From Actinomycetota bacterium (GTDB lineage: Bacteria; Actinomycetota; Thermoleophilia; Gaiellales; Gaiellaceae), in assembly GCA_013821525.1 (NCBI GenBank), contig JACDGR010000001.1, positions 1-43,119 on the forward strand: 43,119 nt of DNA, in the 5' to 3' direction. A program made the translations under genes and the position numbers. Shown piece by piece: positions 15,988 through 22,834 of this stretch (position 1 is its first letter; each line of letters opens with the position of its first letter). The notes beneath the pieces were generated by a model, which was given only the letters and a program-made list of their open reading frames with translations, had not been told where the DNA came from and searched no databases.

Positions 15988-16568
15988 GCGGCCTTCTCTC
16001 CGAGTGTGTCGAGTAGGCGTTGGGCGAGGGTGTCCGCTGCCGGTGGCGCCGCCACTGGTTTCGCTTCGACGATGCCGATGCGTGAGATGCCGCGTTGGAT
16101 GCGTGCGAGCAATTCGGGTGGGCATCCGGTGCCGAGTGCGGGGTCGGATTCGACATCCCATGGCTTGTTGATCAGGATTCGCATGGCGCGTTCGATGTCG
16201 TCTTGCGCTACCCGGTTCGACCAGGTGGATGCGACCCAGACGCCGTAGGCGATCGCGTCGTCGTGTGTCCAGCCGCGCTCGTCGATGGGTGGGTATTTCG
16301 TGATGCGTGCTCGGTAGGCGTGTGCTGCGATCGTTGCGAGGTCGTTGAGCGTGTCGGCTGCGGGCTTCGTTCCTTTGCTGCGTTCTGCGTCCTTGAGGTG
16401 TGCGCCTTGCCGGATCATCGAGGTGAGGGCAGCAGGAGGGTTGTTTGCGTTCGTGGCTCGAGTTGCGACGCGCTCGAATCCTTTGGGGTTCTCGTCGTAG
16501 GCGATGAACATCTCGTTGCGTACGTTCGGGGAGAACTCGTAGTCCCGGATTAGTTCTTGAATCGACAT
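15984..16568 (-). CDS. Unknown early protein downstream of the putative origin
   Basis: A 194-residue, mostly helical soluble protein starting MSIQELIRDYEFSPNVRNEMF. The segment NANNPPAALTSMIRQGAHLKD is followed by a long helical core (ADTLNDLATIAAHAYRARI), a Trp-rich part (GWTHDDAIAYGVWVASTWSN) and a C-terminal Ala-rich linker plus helix. It is the first gene after the palindromic array at 16.66-16.77 kb, so it may work with the replication organizer upstream (helicase-loader-like or origin partner), but no catalytic motif is visible. It has only a weak ribosome site (GAAAGAG about 11 bases before ATG). Confidence 0.65.
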   Translation of the reverse strand: MSIQELIRDYEFSPNVRNEMFIAYDENPKGFERVATRATNANNPPAALTSMIRQGAHLKDAERSKGTKPAADTLNDLATIAAHAYRARITKYPPIDERGWTHDDAIAYGVWVASTWSNRVAQDDIERAMRILINKPWDVESDPALGTGCPPELLARIQRGISRIGIVEAKPVAAPPAADTLAQRLLDTLGEKAA

Positions 16569-16765
16569 TTTGAAAAGCTCTTTCGATCGGGGGTCCCGGC
16601 TGGGTGGTTTCCGGTTAGGGATGTTTTGGGGCTGTCGATCGATCGATTTTTTGATATTTGGGGGAAGAGCTCTTGCTCTTAAAGCTCTTACTGGGTCGGG
16701 GCGGTGTTATACGACGCGTTACTAACGCGTCGTATAACGCGTTACGTAACGCGTTACTAAATGCG
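16569..16765. other. AT-richer non-coding region, possible origin
   Basis: 197 bases without a gene, less GC-rich than everything around it. From left to right it has AAAAGCTCTTT (16573-16583), a TCGATCGATCGA palindrome (16635-16646) followed by six T, the palindrome AAGAGCTCTT (16665-16674) with two more GCTCTT copies (16675, 16684), and then the large palindromes of the GCGTTAC array. The mixture of short repeats, A/T runs and perfect palindromes behind a replisome-organizer gene is what a phage replication origin looks like. Confidence 0.55.
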
Positions 16766-16773
16766 TTACGCAT
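16706..16773. repeat. Palindromic iteron array (GCGTTAC repeats)
   Basis: Three nested palindromes follow each other: 15-bp perfect arms 16706-16720 and 16724-16738 with a 3-base centre; a 22-base perfect palindrome 16735-16756; and ATGCGT-T-ACGCAT at 16761-16773. Read as direct repeats, GCGTTAC occurs at 16716, 16739, 16751 and 16763; the last three are exactly 12 bp apart. Inverted copies (TAACGC) lie between them. The last copy covers the stop codon of the replisome-organizer gene. Candidate binding site for that protein or for a dimeric regulator, and possible origin core. Confidence 0.8.
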
Positions 16774-17122
16774 GGAACTTCCCTGCCTCATCGCGGTGCG
16801 TCTCGCGCCACCTCTTCTGCCGATCAGCGACGACCGCTCGATGCTTCGCGAGTTCGGCCTTCGTCGGGTTGCGCTTGTTGAAGTTGTGGATCACGTAGCC
16901 GCTGCCACCGTTGAGTTTCCAGAGGCCCTGCTCGAGGATCTCGTCGAGGATCGCCTTTTTGCCGCGCGTGTACTCCTTCGCGATCGGCGCCGGTAGGTGC
17001 CCGTCCGTTTCGTGCTTCGCGGCGTATCCCCATGAGCGGAGGACGGCTCGGTGCGCGGCGTCGCTGAGTACAACGAGTTTCGGGTCGTCTACGAACGAGT
17101 CGTCGATGCGTAGCCACGTCAC
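16766..17122 (-). CDS. Replisome-organizer-like DNA replication protein (short)
   Basis: A 118-residue protein with GTG start overlapping the RuvC-like gene stop (GTGA). The sequence TWLRIDDSFVDDPKLVVLSD, then AHRAVLRSWGYAAKHETDGHLP and GYVIHNFNKRNPTKAELAKH matches the N-terminal winged-helix part of phage replisome organizers / DnaD-like initiators from Gram-positive phages, in which the phrase H-x-F-x-x-x-N-P-T closes the domain. The C-terminal oligomerisation or helicase-contact part of longer relatives is missing; the protein stops after a basic helix (RQKRWRETHRDEAGKFHA). Its stop codon lies inside the iteron array, a common arrangement in which the initiator gene borders its own binding sites. 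Confidence 0.68.
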   Translation of the reverse strand: MTWLRIDDSFVDDPKLVVLSDAAHRAVLRSWGYAAKHETDGHLPAPIAKEYTRGKKAILDEILEQGLWKLNGGSGYVIHNFNKRNPTKAELAKHRAVVADRQKRWRETHRDEAGKFHA

Positions 17123-17616
17123 GCGGCGACCGCCTGATGCAGCATCTGCCGGTAGGCGAGTGCCAGGCCGATCGAGTCGAGTTCGTGTTCGTCGTATTCG
17201 ATGACGATCCCGGAGAACGCGATGTCGGCGACGGCTTCATGCCCTGACGTCTTCGTTGGTCCCGCTCCGAGTGTTTTGCGCCATTCGGATGCGGTCATGC
17301 CGGTGACGCTCATGCGTCGCGGTACGATCGCGCAGAGGGCGCCGTAGATGGGTAGGAGTTTGTCGAGGCCCATGCCGGCGGGGCGTTCGATCGCGACGTT
17401 GGTGATCTCGTAGACGCCAGCATTCCGATTCACTTCCACGATGCAGTCGTGGAGTGCGTCGGCTGCGGCCCTCGTGCGCAACGCTGCCCCGTTCTGGTGC
17501 CCGTCGTGCTGTTCGACGGGGCGGTGGGCGAGCCAAATCTGCATTGGCGGATCGAAGGTGATCGCGGCGCAGTGGATGGCACGCGTGCTCGAGTCAACCC
17601 CCATGACCAAGCTCAC
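17119..17616 (-). CDS. RuvC-like Holliday-junction resolvase
   Basis: A 165-residue RNase-H-fold nuclease. The acidic residues line up with RuvC: MGVDSSTRAIHCAA (Asp8, strand 1), NVAIERPAG (Glu77), and YDEHELDSIGLALAY (Asp142, Asp147) at the end. Length is normal for RuvC-type phage resolvases. It would cut four-way junctions or branched DNA before packaging, and pairs logically with the RecT-like protein and the nuclease further upstream. GTG start with GTGA overlap; an ATG four codons later is an alternative start. Confidence 0.82.
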   Translation of the reverse strand: MSLVMGVDSSTRAIHCAAITFDPPMQIWLAHRPVEQHDGHQNGAALRTRAAADALHDCIVEVNRNAGVYEITNVAIERPAGMGLDKLLPIYGALCAIVPRRMSVTGMTASEWRKTLGAGPTKTSGHEAVADIAFSGIVIEYDEHELDSIGLALAYRQMLHQAVAA

Positions 17617-17888
17617 GTGTCCCCCTGTGTGAGGCCGAGCAGGTCGAGGATCGTGTCGACGCCACGGTCGAATGCTTCGCGTTGCACTGTCGTCCAGTCG
17701 TGGTTACCGGCGTCCTCCCACGGGTAGGCGATCCGCGCCCTGATCTCCGCGCGTGCCGCCAACGGATACCAGATGCCGGGTTCGAGGTCTTCGTTCGTGA
17801 CGTAATCGCGAAACGTGCTGAACGTCTTCGATCCCGCCGCGTACTGCGCACGCCATACCGGCACGCCGTGGCTGGTTGGCGGCGTCAC
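17613..17888 (-). CDS. Small early protein, unknown function
   Basis: A 91-residue protein; its GTG start overlaps the previous stop (GTGA) and a GAGGAGG ribosome site lies 4-5 bases upstream. Sequence features: VPVWRAQYAAGSKTFSTFRD, WYPLAARAEIRARIAYPWED, and a closing helix with FDRGVDTILDLLGL. Rich in aromatic residues, likely a small folded protein. I do not recognise it. It lies between a tiny basic protein and the RuvC-like resolvase. Confidence 0.65.
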   Translation of the reverse strand: MTPPTSHGVPVWRAQYAAGSKTFSTFRDYVTNEDLEPGIWYPLAARAEIRARIAYPWEDAGNHDWTTVQREAFDRGVDTILDLLGLTQGDT

Positions 17889-18019
17889 GATGCCTCCTCT
17901 TTTCGGACGAACTCCCATGCGGGGTCGTGCGGCTTGAGCAGGACGTACCAGTAGCCGTCACGCTTCGTGAAGCGGTAGCGGTAGAACCAGAGAGACCGCT
18001 TGCGCTTGCGCTCAACCAT
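17885..18019 (-). CDS. Tiny basic protein (44 residues)
   Basis: ATG start with an almost perfect GGGGAGG ribosome site 6 bases upstream, and GTGA coupling to the next gene. The peptide is very basic and aromatic: MVERKRKRSLWFYRYRF, then RDGYWYVLLKP, then WEFVRKEEAS. The basic-aromatic beta pattern suggests a small nucleic-acid-binding fold. The ribosome site, coupling and composition make it a convincing gene despite its size. Confidence 0.72.
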   Translation of the reverse strand: MVERKRKRSLWFYRYRFTKRDGYWYVLLKPHDPAWEFVRKEEAS

Positions 18020-18287
18020 CCGATGCCTCCCCGCTCGACGTGAGGACGTCCAGCGTGGCGATTAATGCGATGCACGCATTCGCATGCGGCCCGGGAGACA
18101 TGAGTTGCGGAATCTCCGAGCGCAGGTTTCGCGCCGCTTCGATCACCGCAGTCCGGGCCGCGTCGATGGCAGCCGGGTACGCGACGTGGGTGGGATCCAT
18201 GAACCCAGAGCGGACGAACAGTTCCTGCTTGCCCGTCCCCCAGATCTGCGCGAGTCGCACCCCGTGGGTTTGCGGGTTAGTGGGCAT
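18012..18287 (-). CDS. Small early protein, unknown function
   Basis: A 91-residue protein. The start is set at the ATG of MPTNPQTHGVRLAQIWG because GGAG lies 6 bases upstream; an in-frame ATG eight codons earlier has no ribosome site. It contains a beta-like first part (IWGTGKQELFVRSGFMDP) and a helical second part (YPAAIDAARTAVIEAARNL) and ends with CIALIATLDVLTSSG. No catalytic motif. It overlaps the preceding gene by 11 bases and the following one by 8. Confidence 0.6.
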   Translation of the reverse strand: MPTNPQTHGVRLAQIWGTGKQELFVRSGFMDPTHVAYPAAIDAARTAVIEAARNLRSEIPQLMSPGPHANACIALIATLDVLTSSGEASDG

Positions 18288-18900
18288 CGGGTGCTCCGAT
18301 CGCGAGGGCATCTAAGAGGCCACATGTGCAGGTGCCGTCAATCGTTGGGTCGCGGATGTCGCAGTCGATGTTGTGGATCCACGGGTACTCCATGAACCGC
18401 TTGAGGTCGCGTTCGGCCTGCTCCGCGCGCTCCGTGGCCGCGCGACGGTCATCAATCAGCGCGAGGATCCTCCGCGTGCGCCGGGATACGACATCGAGCG
18501 CGGCGTCGGCGCGGGCCTTCTCGGCGTCACGCTCGATCCTGGCACGGTTCCGCATGCGCTGCCAATCGGCGGGCGTCGTGATGATGCCCTCGCGTTGCGC
18601 CACGGGCTTCGCGTCCACCTGGGGGGCGGCCTCGTCGTTATGGCATACATCTTCCGCAGCGTCTGCCGTGGAAGAAACTCGGCATACCTGGGCCTCGAGG
18701 GTGGCGAGGTTCCGCGTTCCGGGCTTGCGCTCTAGCGCGTCGAGCCGGCGGTTGTCGGCCTGCAGCATCTCCATGTGCTCGCGCTGCTCGTCACGCAGGG
18801 CGAGGAGTTCGCGGGCGAGGACGTACATCAGAACCTCGATCGGCCAGTCGCGACCGATCGCAGGATTCGTCGCAATCTGTTCCAGCGTCGGGTCGGTCAT
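18277..18900 (-). CDS. Coiled-coil protein with C-terminal Cys/His motif
   Basis: A 207-residue protein whose ATG overlaps the stop of the N4/N6 methyltransferase (ATGA). Residues 1-30 resemble a small helical domain (TLEQIATNPAIGRDWPIEVLMYVLARELLAL), followed by a long coiled coil (DEQREHMEMLQADNRRLDAL). A second coiled coil lies near 125-180 (RNRARIERDAEKARADAAL, then ERAEQAERDLKRF). The C terminus HNIDCDIRDPTIDGTCTCGL has three Cys and one His and could bind zinc. No known function. Its coupling to the methyltransferase suggests co-expression only. Confidence 0.65.
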   Translation of the reverse strand: MTDPTLEQIATNPAIGRDWPIEVLMYVLARELLALRDEQREHMEMLQADNRRLDALERKPGTRNLATLEAQVCRVSSTADAAEDVCHNDEAAPQVDAKPVAQREGIITTPADWQRMRNRARIERDAEKARADAALDVVSRRTRRILALIDDRRAATERAEQAERDLKRFMEYPWIHNIDCDIRDPTIDGTCTCGLLDALAIGAPDAH

Positions 18901-19877
18901 CGGTGTGCCTCCAGGAGCGTGAGTTGCTGCAACCGCTTCGCCGCGATCGCGATGTACTCGCTGTTCAACTCGATGCCGACCGCGTGGCGTCCGAGACGAC
19001 GCGCAACAAGCGCCGTCGTGCCGCTGCCCATAAACGGGTCGAGGATCGTGTCGCCCTCGCGGCTGCCCGCCTTGACGCATTTTTCGACGAGTGCCTGCGG
19101 GAATGTTGCAAAGTGTGCGAAAGACGTGGGTTCCGTAGATATGGACCACACGGAACGAGCGTTACGGGCTGCCGGGACCTCACCGGTGAATCTCACGCCG
19201 CCGCGCACCGTGGACTCGTCGTGACCGTCCTTTCGACTGGTGGCCGTCACCCCGGCGAACAGCGAAGCCTCCCGGATCGCGTCCGAATCGTAAAAGTACC
19301 GCGCGCTCTTCGTCATCAAAAAGACATACGAGTGGGCCTTCGTTGGCCTGTCCGTCACGCTCTCGGGCATCGGGTTCGGCCGCGCCCAGATCGTGTCGCT
19401 CCTGAGATACCAGCCGTCCGCGCGCAGGGCGAAGGCGAGCATCCAGGGAGCGCCGACGAGGTCTTTGGGCTTGAGGCCTGCGAGGTTTCGTGGCGCTCGG
19501 TTGCGACCGTTTTCGATGTGCGCGGTCTGCGCGGGCCCGCTTGATATCCGAAATCTGCCGGCACCGTTACCGCCCTCGGCGCGTGGGATCGTGTTACCGG
19601 CTGGCGTGGCGTTGTACGTGTCGCCGCATTCGAGCCACATCACGCCGTCCGACCGGAGTACGCGGCGTGCTTCGCGGAACACGGCGACGAGGCGCGCACA
19701 CCACTCGTCGGGCGTGTCCTCGAGTCCTATCTGACCCTCGCAACCATAGTCCCGCAACCCCCAAAAAGGCGGGCTCGTGACGATGCACTGCACCGATTCG
19801 TCGGGCATCTCGCGCAGGCGCTCGAGGGCGTCGCCTTGGACGATGCGGACGTCGTGGTCGTTGATCATCGACGTCAT
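18897..19877 (-). CDS. N4/N6-type DNA methyltransferase (beta class)
   Basis: A 326-residue enzyme that would methylate adenine N6 or cytosine N4 using S-adenosylmethionine. Motif IV TSPPFWGLRDYG (residues 34-45) comes first and the SAM-binding motif I DPFMGSGTTALVARR comes near residue 280, so it is of the beta order. VGIELNSEYIAIA follows. A target-recognition region lies between (about 110-200). The start is the ATG overlapping the previous stop (TGATG), with AGGGG 7 bases upstream; an upstream in-frame stretch is Arg-rich shadow sequence. No restriction enzyme gene is nearby, so it is an orphan enzyme, probably for protection against host restriction or for gene control. Confidence 0.85.
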   Translation of the reverse strand: MTSMINDHDVRIVQGDALERLREMPDESVQCIVTSPPFWGLRDYGCEGQIGLEDTPDEWCARLVAVFREARRVLRSDGVMWLECGDTYNATPAGNTIPRAEGGNGAGRFRISSGPAQTAHIENGRNRAPRNLAGLKPKDLVGAPWMLAFALRADGWYLRSDTIWARPNPMPESVTDRPTKAHSYVFLMTKSARYFYDSDAIREASLFAGVTATSRKDGHDESTVRGGVRFTGEVPAARNARSVWSISTEPTSFAHFATFPQALVEKCVKAGSREGDTILDPFMGSGTTALVARRLGRHAVGIELNSEYIAIAAKRLQQLTLLEAHR

Positions 19878-20362
19878 CAGCGCACCCCTGTGATGCTCGA
19901 GCACGACCATTCGCGCCAAGACCCATCGCGGCGCACGAGTTGTGCGGCGGCGAGCGAGTTCGCGACGGGGTCGAACACGTCGAAGCTGGCGAATGGTGTG
20001 CGGCGCCACGTCGAGCCGAGGAACTGGAAGACGCCGCTTGCGCCGCTGCCGGCTTCGGCGGTGACTTGCGCGCCCATGCCGGATTCGCAGCGGGCGATCG
20101 TGCGCATCTCGTGTTCGGGTACGCCGAACGCGGCGGCGGCGAGGCGGATGGCGTAGGTGGCGTCACGCTGGTAGCGCACCGCGAGCCGGTGGCGCAGCAC
20201 CTGTCGTTCGTGCTTCGCCCACGCGAGGTCGTGATGGCACTGCTTGACGCTCGCGCATTTCGACGCCGGCCACGCTTCCGTGACGCCCCACGCGGCGCTC
20301 GCCCAGAAGACGACGCACGCGGCGAACAACGCGAACCAGACGAGGGGGGTAGGGAGGGTCAC
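19877..20362 (-). CDS. Membrane-anchored transglycosylase-like (SLT/Rpf-type) wall enzyme in the early block
   Basis: A 161-residue protein with GTG start. Residues 7-26 are one hydrophobic signal-anchor (LVWFALFAACVVFWASAAWG). Residues 68-161 form a compact lysozyme-fold domain: AIRLAAAAFGVP, MRTIARCESGMG with catalytic-type Glu93, GASGVFQFLGSTWRRTPF, and the closing DPVANSLAAAQLV plus WREWSC. This matches small transglycosylase/Rpf-type domains common in actinobacteria and their phages. Its GTG overlaps the TGA of the shifted methyltransferase frame (stop at 20359-20361), not the TGA of the unshifted frame. It lies among methyltransferases, far from the lysis genes, which is odd. Role uncertain: wall remodelling or superinfection block are possible. 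Confidence 0.72.
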   Translation of the reverse strand: MTLPTPLVWFALFAACVVFWASAAWGVTEAWPASKCASVKQCHHDLAWAKHERQVLRHRLAVRYQRDATYAIRLAAAAFGVPEHEMRTIARCESGMGAQVTAEAGSGASGVFQFLGSTWRRTPFASFDVFDPVANSLAAAQLVRRDGSWREWSCSSITGVR

Positions 20363-20448
20363 GCTGCCATCTCCATCACGAGGCGTCCGATGTGTTCGGC
20401 GCATTGGGGGACGACGGCGTTACCGAGGGACTTGAGTCTGTCCACCCG
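20359..20448 (-). other. Motif X of the C5 methyltransferase in the -1 frame
   Basis: In the frame ending at 20359 the sequence reads VDRLKSLGNAVVPQCAEH then IGRLVMEMAA, a textbook motif X (R-x-K-x-L-G-N-A-V-V-P). The downstream gene starts with a GTG that overlaps exactly this frame's TGA, as nearly all neighbours do. This says the ancestral methyltransferase ended here. The break with the upstream frame lies between codons Trp239 (20442-20444) and the Arg of RLKS. No classic X-XXY-YYZ slippery site is present. Confidence 0.82.
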
Positions 20449-21158
20449 CTCGGGAACCCCATGAGCCATTCGACCCACGTCGGGTTCAGGGGTCCAAGTC
20501 CAACCGCCTCGTTTAGCGTCGGGCCACCTGCTCCCGGTCGTGTCGCTCTCTTTGTGTCCGTCTGTCCGCGCTCCCCGTCGCCCGCTCGCGAGGCGTAGGC
20601 CAGCGCAGCGCCATCTTCCGCAGCCCGCCCTCGTTTGGCCGATCCTTCCCCTTCGATCCGCGGGACCCGTTCGCATCCCCCGCAAGCGGCGTCGGCAGCA
20701 ACGATCCAGACGCGATCGCGCTTGTGGGGTGCGCCAACGTCCCGGGCGCCGAACACTGTCCATTCCGCATCGAACCCGAGCGCGGCAAGGTCAGCGAGCA
20801 CGAGGTCGAGTCCTCGAGTAAGGAGCCCTGGGACGTTCTCAGCGATGACGTAGCGGGGTCGAAGTACGCGAATGCATCGGGCGAACTCGGGCCAGAGCCA
20901 TCGTTCGTCGGCTTGTGCGAGTCCTTTGCCGGCGAGGCTGACGGGCTGGCAGGGGAATCCCCCGGCGAGCACGTCGACGCGGGGGGTGTCGGCGTCGATG
21001 GTGCGGATGTCGCCGTACTGGGGGGTGTCGGGCCAGTGGCGGGCGAGGATGCCTCGGCACCACGGGTCGATTTCGCACTGCCACGAGACGCGCATCCCGG
21101 CTCGCTCGAGGCCAAGGTCGATGCCGCCGATGCCGGAGAAGAGGCTGCCGACATTCAC
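20376..21158 (-). CDS. C5-cytosine DNA methyltransferase, frameshifted before motif X
   Basis: The open frame gives 260 residues. Motif I VGSLFSGIGGIDLGLERAG (3-21), motif IV GGFPCQPVSLAG with catalytic Cys70, motif VI AENVPG (Glu107), motif VIII-like HKRDRVW (146-151), a short target-recognition region (about 155-225), and motif IX-like NPTWVEWLMGFPSGW (225-239) are all present. After Trp239 this frame reads a Ser/Pro/Thr-rich tail. The true motif X, RLKSLGNAVVPQ, is in the -1 frame right behind it (stop 20359). So the gene seems to need a -1 shift near 20440. The GTG start overlaps the previous stop (GTGA). If not restored, the enzyme may lack its last SAM-pocket helix. Confidence 0.85.
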   Translation of the reverse strand: MNVGSLFSGIGGIDLGLERAGMRVSWQCEIDPWCRGILARHWPDTPQYGDIRTIDADTPRVDVLAGGFPCQPVSLAGKGLAQADERWLWPEFARCIRVLRPRYVIAENVPGLLTRGLDLVLADLAALGFDAEWTVFGARDVGAPHKRDRVWIVAADAACGGCERVPRIEGEGSAKRGRAAEDGAALAYASRAGDGERGQTDTKRATRPGAGGPTLNEAVGLGPLNPTWVEWLMGFPSGWTDSSPSVTPSSPNAPNTSDAS

Positions 21159-21385
21159 TTCTCCGCCCGGATCTTCGCGAGTTCGCGCTTGCCTTTCGGC
21201 GTTACGACCCACCGGACGTATGAGCCGCGTCGGACGGGTTCGCGGCCACTACCGGGCACACGACGAGCATCCGCCGTACTTCCGCTATCAGCGGTTTTCC
21301 GGGTTGGTTCCCCGTCGCAACCATGCGGTTCAACGGGGTGGGGGATTCCTTCATCGAATCCCCCGTTTGAGTCAGTGAGCGGCAT
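21155..21385 (-). CDS. Small protein with winged-helix-like end
   Basis: A 76-residue protein. Start at the ATG preceded by AGGGAGG with an 8-base spacing, one of the best ribosome sites in the window. The N-terminal half is hydrophilic (SNGGFDEGIPHPVEPHG). The C-terminal part SYVRWVVTPKGKRELAKIRAEK resembles the last strand and helix of a winged-helix DNA-binding domain (TPKGxxEL as in MarR/PadR-type proteins). First gene after the integrase divergence, so transcription of this block may restart here. Function is unknown; a small regulator is possible. Confidence 0.6.
   Translation of the reverse strand: MPLTDSNGGFDEGIPHPVEPHGCDGEPTRKTADSGSTADARRVPGSGREPVRRGSYVRWVVTPKGKRELAKIRAEK
21340..21364. 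repeat. Hairpin inside the start of the 76-residue gene
   Basis: A perfect 9-bp inverted repeat (GGGGGATTC / GAATCCCCC) with a 7-base loop, about 21 bases inside the coding sequence of the 21155-21385 gene. A stable stem this close to the start codon could slow translation, or it could be a protein or att-related site near the integrase. The evidence is only the symmetry. Confidence 0.45.
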
Positions 21386-21447
21386 TAGGGTATCCTCCCT
21401 GGTCAAGAGTCACAACCAGACACACAACGGGCATTGCTGGGAGAGCC

Positions 21448-22458
21448 GTGAGTAGCGTTTTTATCGTCAAGCGTGAGCTTGAGATCACTGAGAAGCACCC
21501 CGAGCAACGCTTTCGATTCGTCGTCCGCTGGTCGGAGGGCCGCGCGTACAAGGCGAAGCACCTCGGCTCGTACCCGACTCGCAAACTCGCGGAGACCCGC
21601 CAGCGGGCGGTGCTCGAGCAACTCGCGCGTGGCGAAGTTCCGACCCTGCGGATCCTGCCCGCCACGCGCCACGCGACGACCACGACGCGGATCCTCTGCG
21701 AGCGTTGGTTCGAAACCCGCGTGGACGTGAAGGACACGACGCGGGCGAACTTCCGCAACTCGATCAAGAACATCGTCGAGCGCTGGGGTGACGACGACCC
21801 CCACACGATCAGCAGCGAGGACGTGCAGGCGTGGGTCGCGGATCAGACCGCCGCGAAGAAGAGTCCCGGCACGATCAAGAACCGCCTCGGCTGCCTCTCG
21901 CAGATCCTCGCGTACGGCAAGGTTGAACCGAACCCCGTGCGGGACGTGAAGCTGCCGAAAGGGAAGCGCCGCAAGAGCGCCCTGCCATCCAGGGCCGAGC
22001 TCGCCCGCATGTACGCCGTCCTCCCGGAGAAGAACCGGGGTGTCGTCGCGCTGATGGAGCACGGCGGGCTGCGCGTCTCGTCTGCTGTTGCCGTGACGTG
22101 GGGTGACTGGGATCGCCCACGCCGCCGCCTGCTGGTGAACGACAAGACGGCAGCCGGCGAACGTTGGATCACCCAGATCGACGGTCTGCCCGTGATGCCC
22201 GAACGCCCCGACGGGGTTGCGGATGATGCGCGCGTGCATCAGAACGTGACGGCGAAGAGCGTCCACGCGGCGATGGTGCAGGCGTGCAAGCAGGCGGGCA
22301 TCCGACGGGTGACGCCTCATAGCCTCCGCCATTTGCACGCTTCGCGGCTGATGCACGAGATGGCGATGAGTCCCGCCGAGGTCGCCGTCCGCATGGGGCA
22401 CGCGAGCCCGTCGACCACGATCGCGCTCTATACGCACCTCGTGCCGCCGGAAGGGTAG
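21448..22458 (+). CDS. int: Tyrosine integrase
   Basis: A 336-residue site-specific recombinase, one of the few genes on the plus strand. N-terminal arm-binding region (1-65), SAM-like core-binding domain (about 75-165: TRANFRNSIKNIVERWG, then KKSPGTIKNRLGCLSQIL) and catalytic domain with HGGLRVSSAV (Arg209), TPHSLRHLH (His291, Arg294), GHASPSTTIALY (His318, nucleophile Tyr328). All five catalytic residues are present. GTG start with GGGAG about 6-7 bases upstream. It converges with the HTH gene at 22461 (two bases between the stops). It marks the phage as temperate. The att site was not identified. Confidence 0.92.
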   Translation: MSSVFIVKRELEITEKHPEQRFRFVVRWSEGRAYKAKHLGSYPTRKLAETRQRAVLEQLARGEVPTLRILPATRHATTTTRILCERWFETRVDVKDTTRANFRNSIKNIVERWGDDDPHTISSEDVQAWVADQTAAKKSPGTIKNRLGCLSQILAYGKVEPNPVRDVKLPKGKRRKSALPSRAELARMYAVLPEKNRGVVALMEHGGLRVSSAVAVTWGDWDRPRRRLLVNDKTAAGERWITQIDGLPVMPERPDGVADDARVHQNVTAKSVHAAMVQACKQAGIRRVTPHSLRHLHASRLMHEMAMSPAEVAVRMGHASPSTTIALYTHLVPPEG

Positions 22459-22460
22459 GG

Positions 22461-22664
22461 TCACGTGTTTCCCCGTCTGATCCGCTCGTCGAGCGCGCGC
22501 CGCTCGATGAAGATCCGCCGCACACCATCGATCTGACGGAGCTCGCCCGGCTGCGACGCGATCTTCCGCACGACGTTCTCCGCACGGCTGATCGGCCAGT
22601 TGAACAACTCCGCCACATCCGACGCGGCCAGCCAATCCGACGGCTGCGGCTTGCGGGTACTCAC
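22461..22664 (-). CDS. Excisionase-like winged-helix DNA-binding protein
   Basis: A 67-residue protein with GTG start (GTGA overlap). Residues 10-60 form a MerR/excisionase-type HTH: DWLAASDVAELFNWPISRAENVVRK in parts, followed by a hairpin wing GELRQIDGVRRIFIERRALDE. Size, basic charge and its place next to the integrase fit an excisionase or directionality factor. It could equally be a small regulator of the early operon. It ends two bases from the end of the convergent integrase gene. Confidence 0.65.
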   Translation of the reverse strand: MSTRKPQPSDWLAASDVAELFNWPISRAENVVRKIASQPGELRQIDGVRRIFIERRALDERIRRGNT

Positions 22665-22834
22665 GACTTCCTCCGCCGCAGGTTCGCGACGCGAATGATC
22701 TCGTCTGCGCGTCGCCGCGAGCAGATAGCGCAGATCATCTCCATGTTCGACATCGCGAGGATCGTCGTGCAGCGACGACCCGCATACCCAGCGCAGACAC
22801 GGCCGGACTCTTGGAGTTCACGGGGGCGGGTCAC
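22661..22834 (-). CDS. Small Cys-containing protein
   Basis: A 57-residue protein with GTG start (GTGA). It contains GRVCAGYAGRRC and MICAICSRRRADEI, two pairs of cysteines (C-x8-C and C-x2-C), then a strongly basic tail (VANLRRRKS). The arrangement suggests a small zinc finger binding nucleic acid or protein. Function unknown; coupled to both neighbours by 4-base overlaps. Confidence 0.65.
   Translation of the reverse strand: MTRPRELQESGRVCAGYAGRRCTTILAMSNMEMICAICSRRRADEIIRVANLRRRKS

Noticed and set aside
21703..21716. tRNA T-loop-like sequence (GGTTCGAAACC) as a possible att core
   Set aside because: It lies inside the integrase coding frame (Trp-Phe-Glu-Thr), and no neighbouring tRNA arms can be folded. 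Without the host sequence it cannot be supported as an att site.
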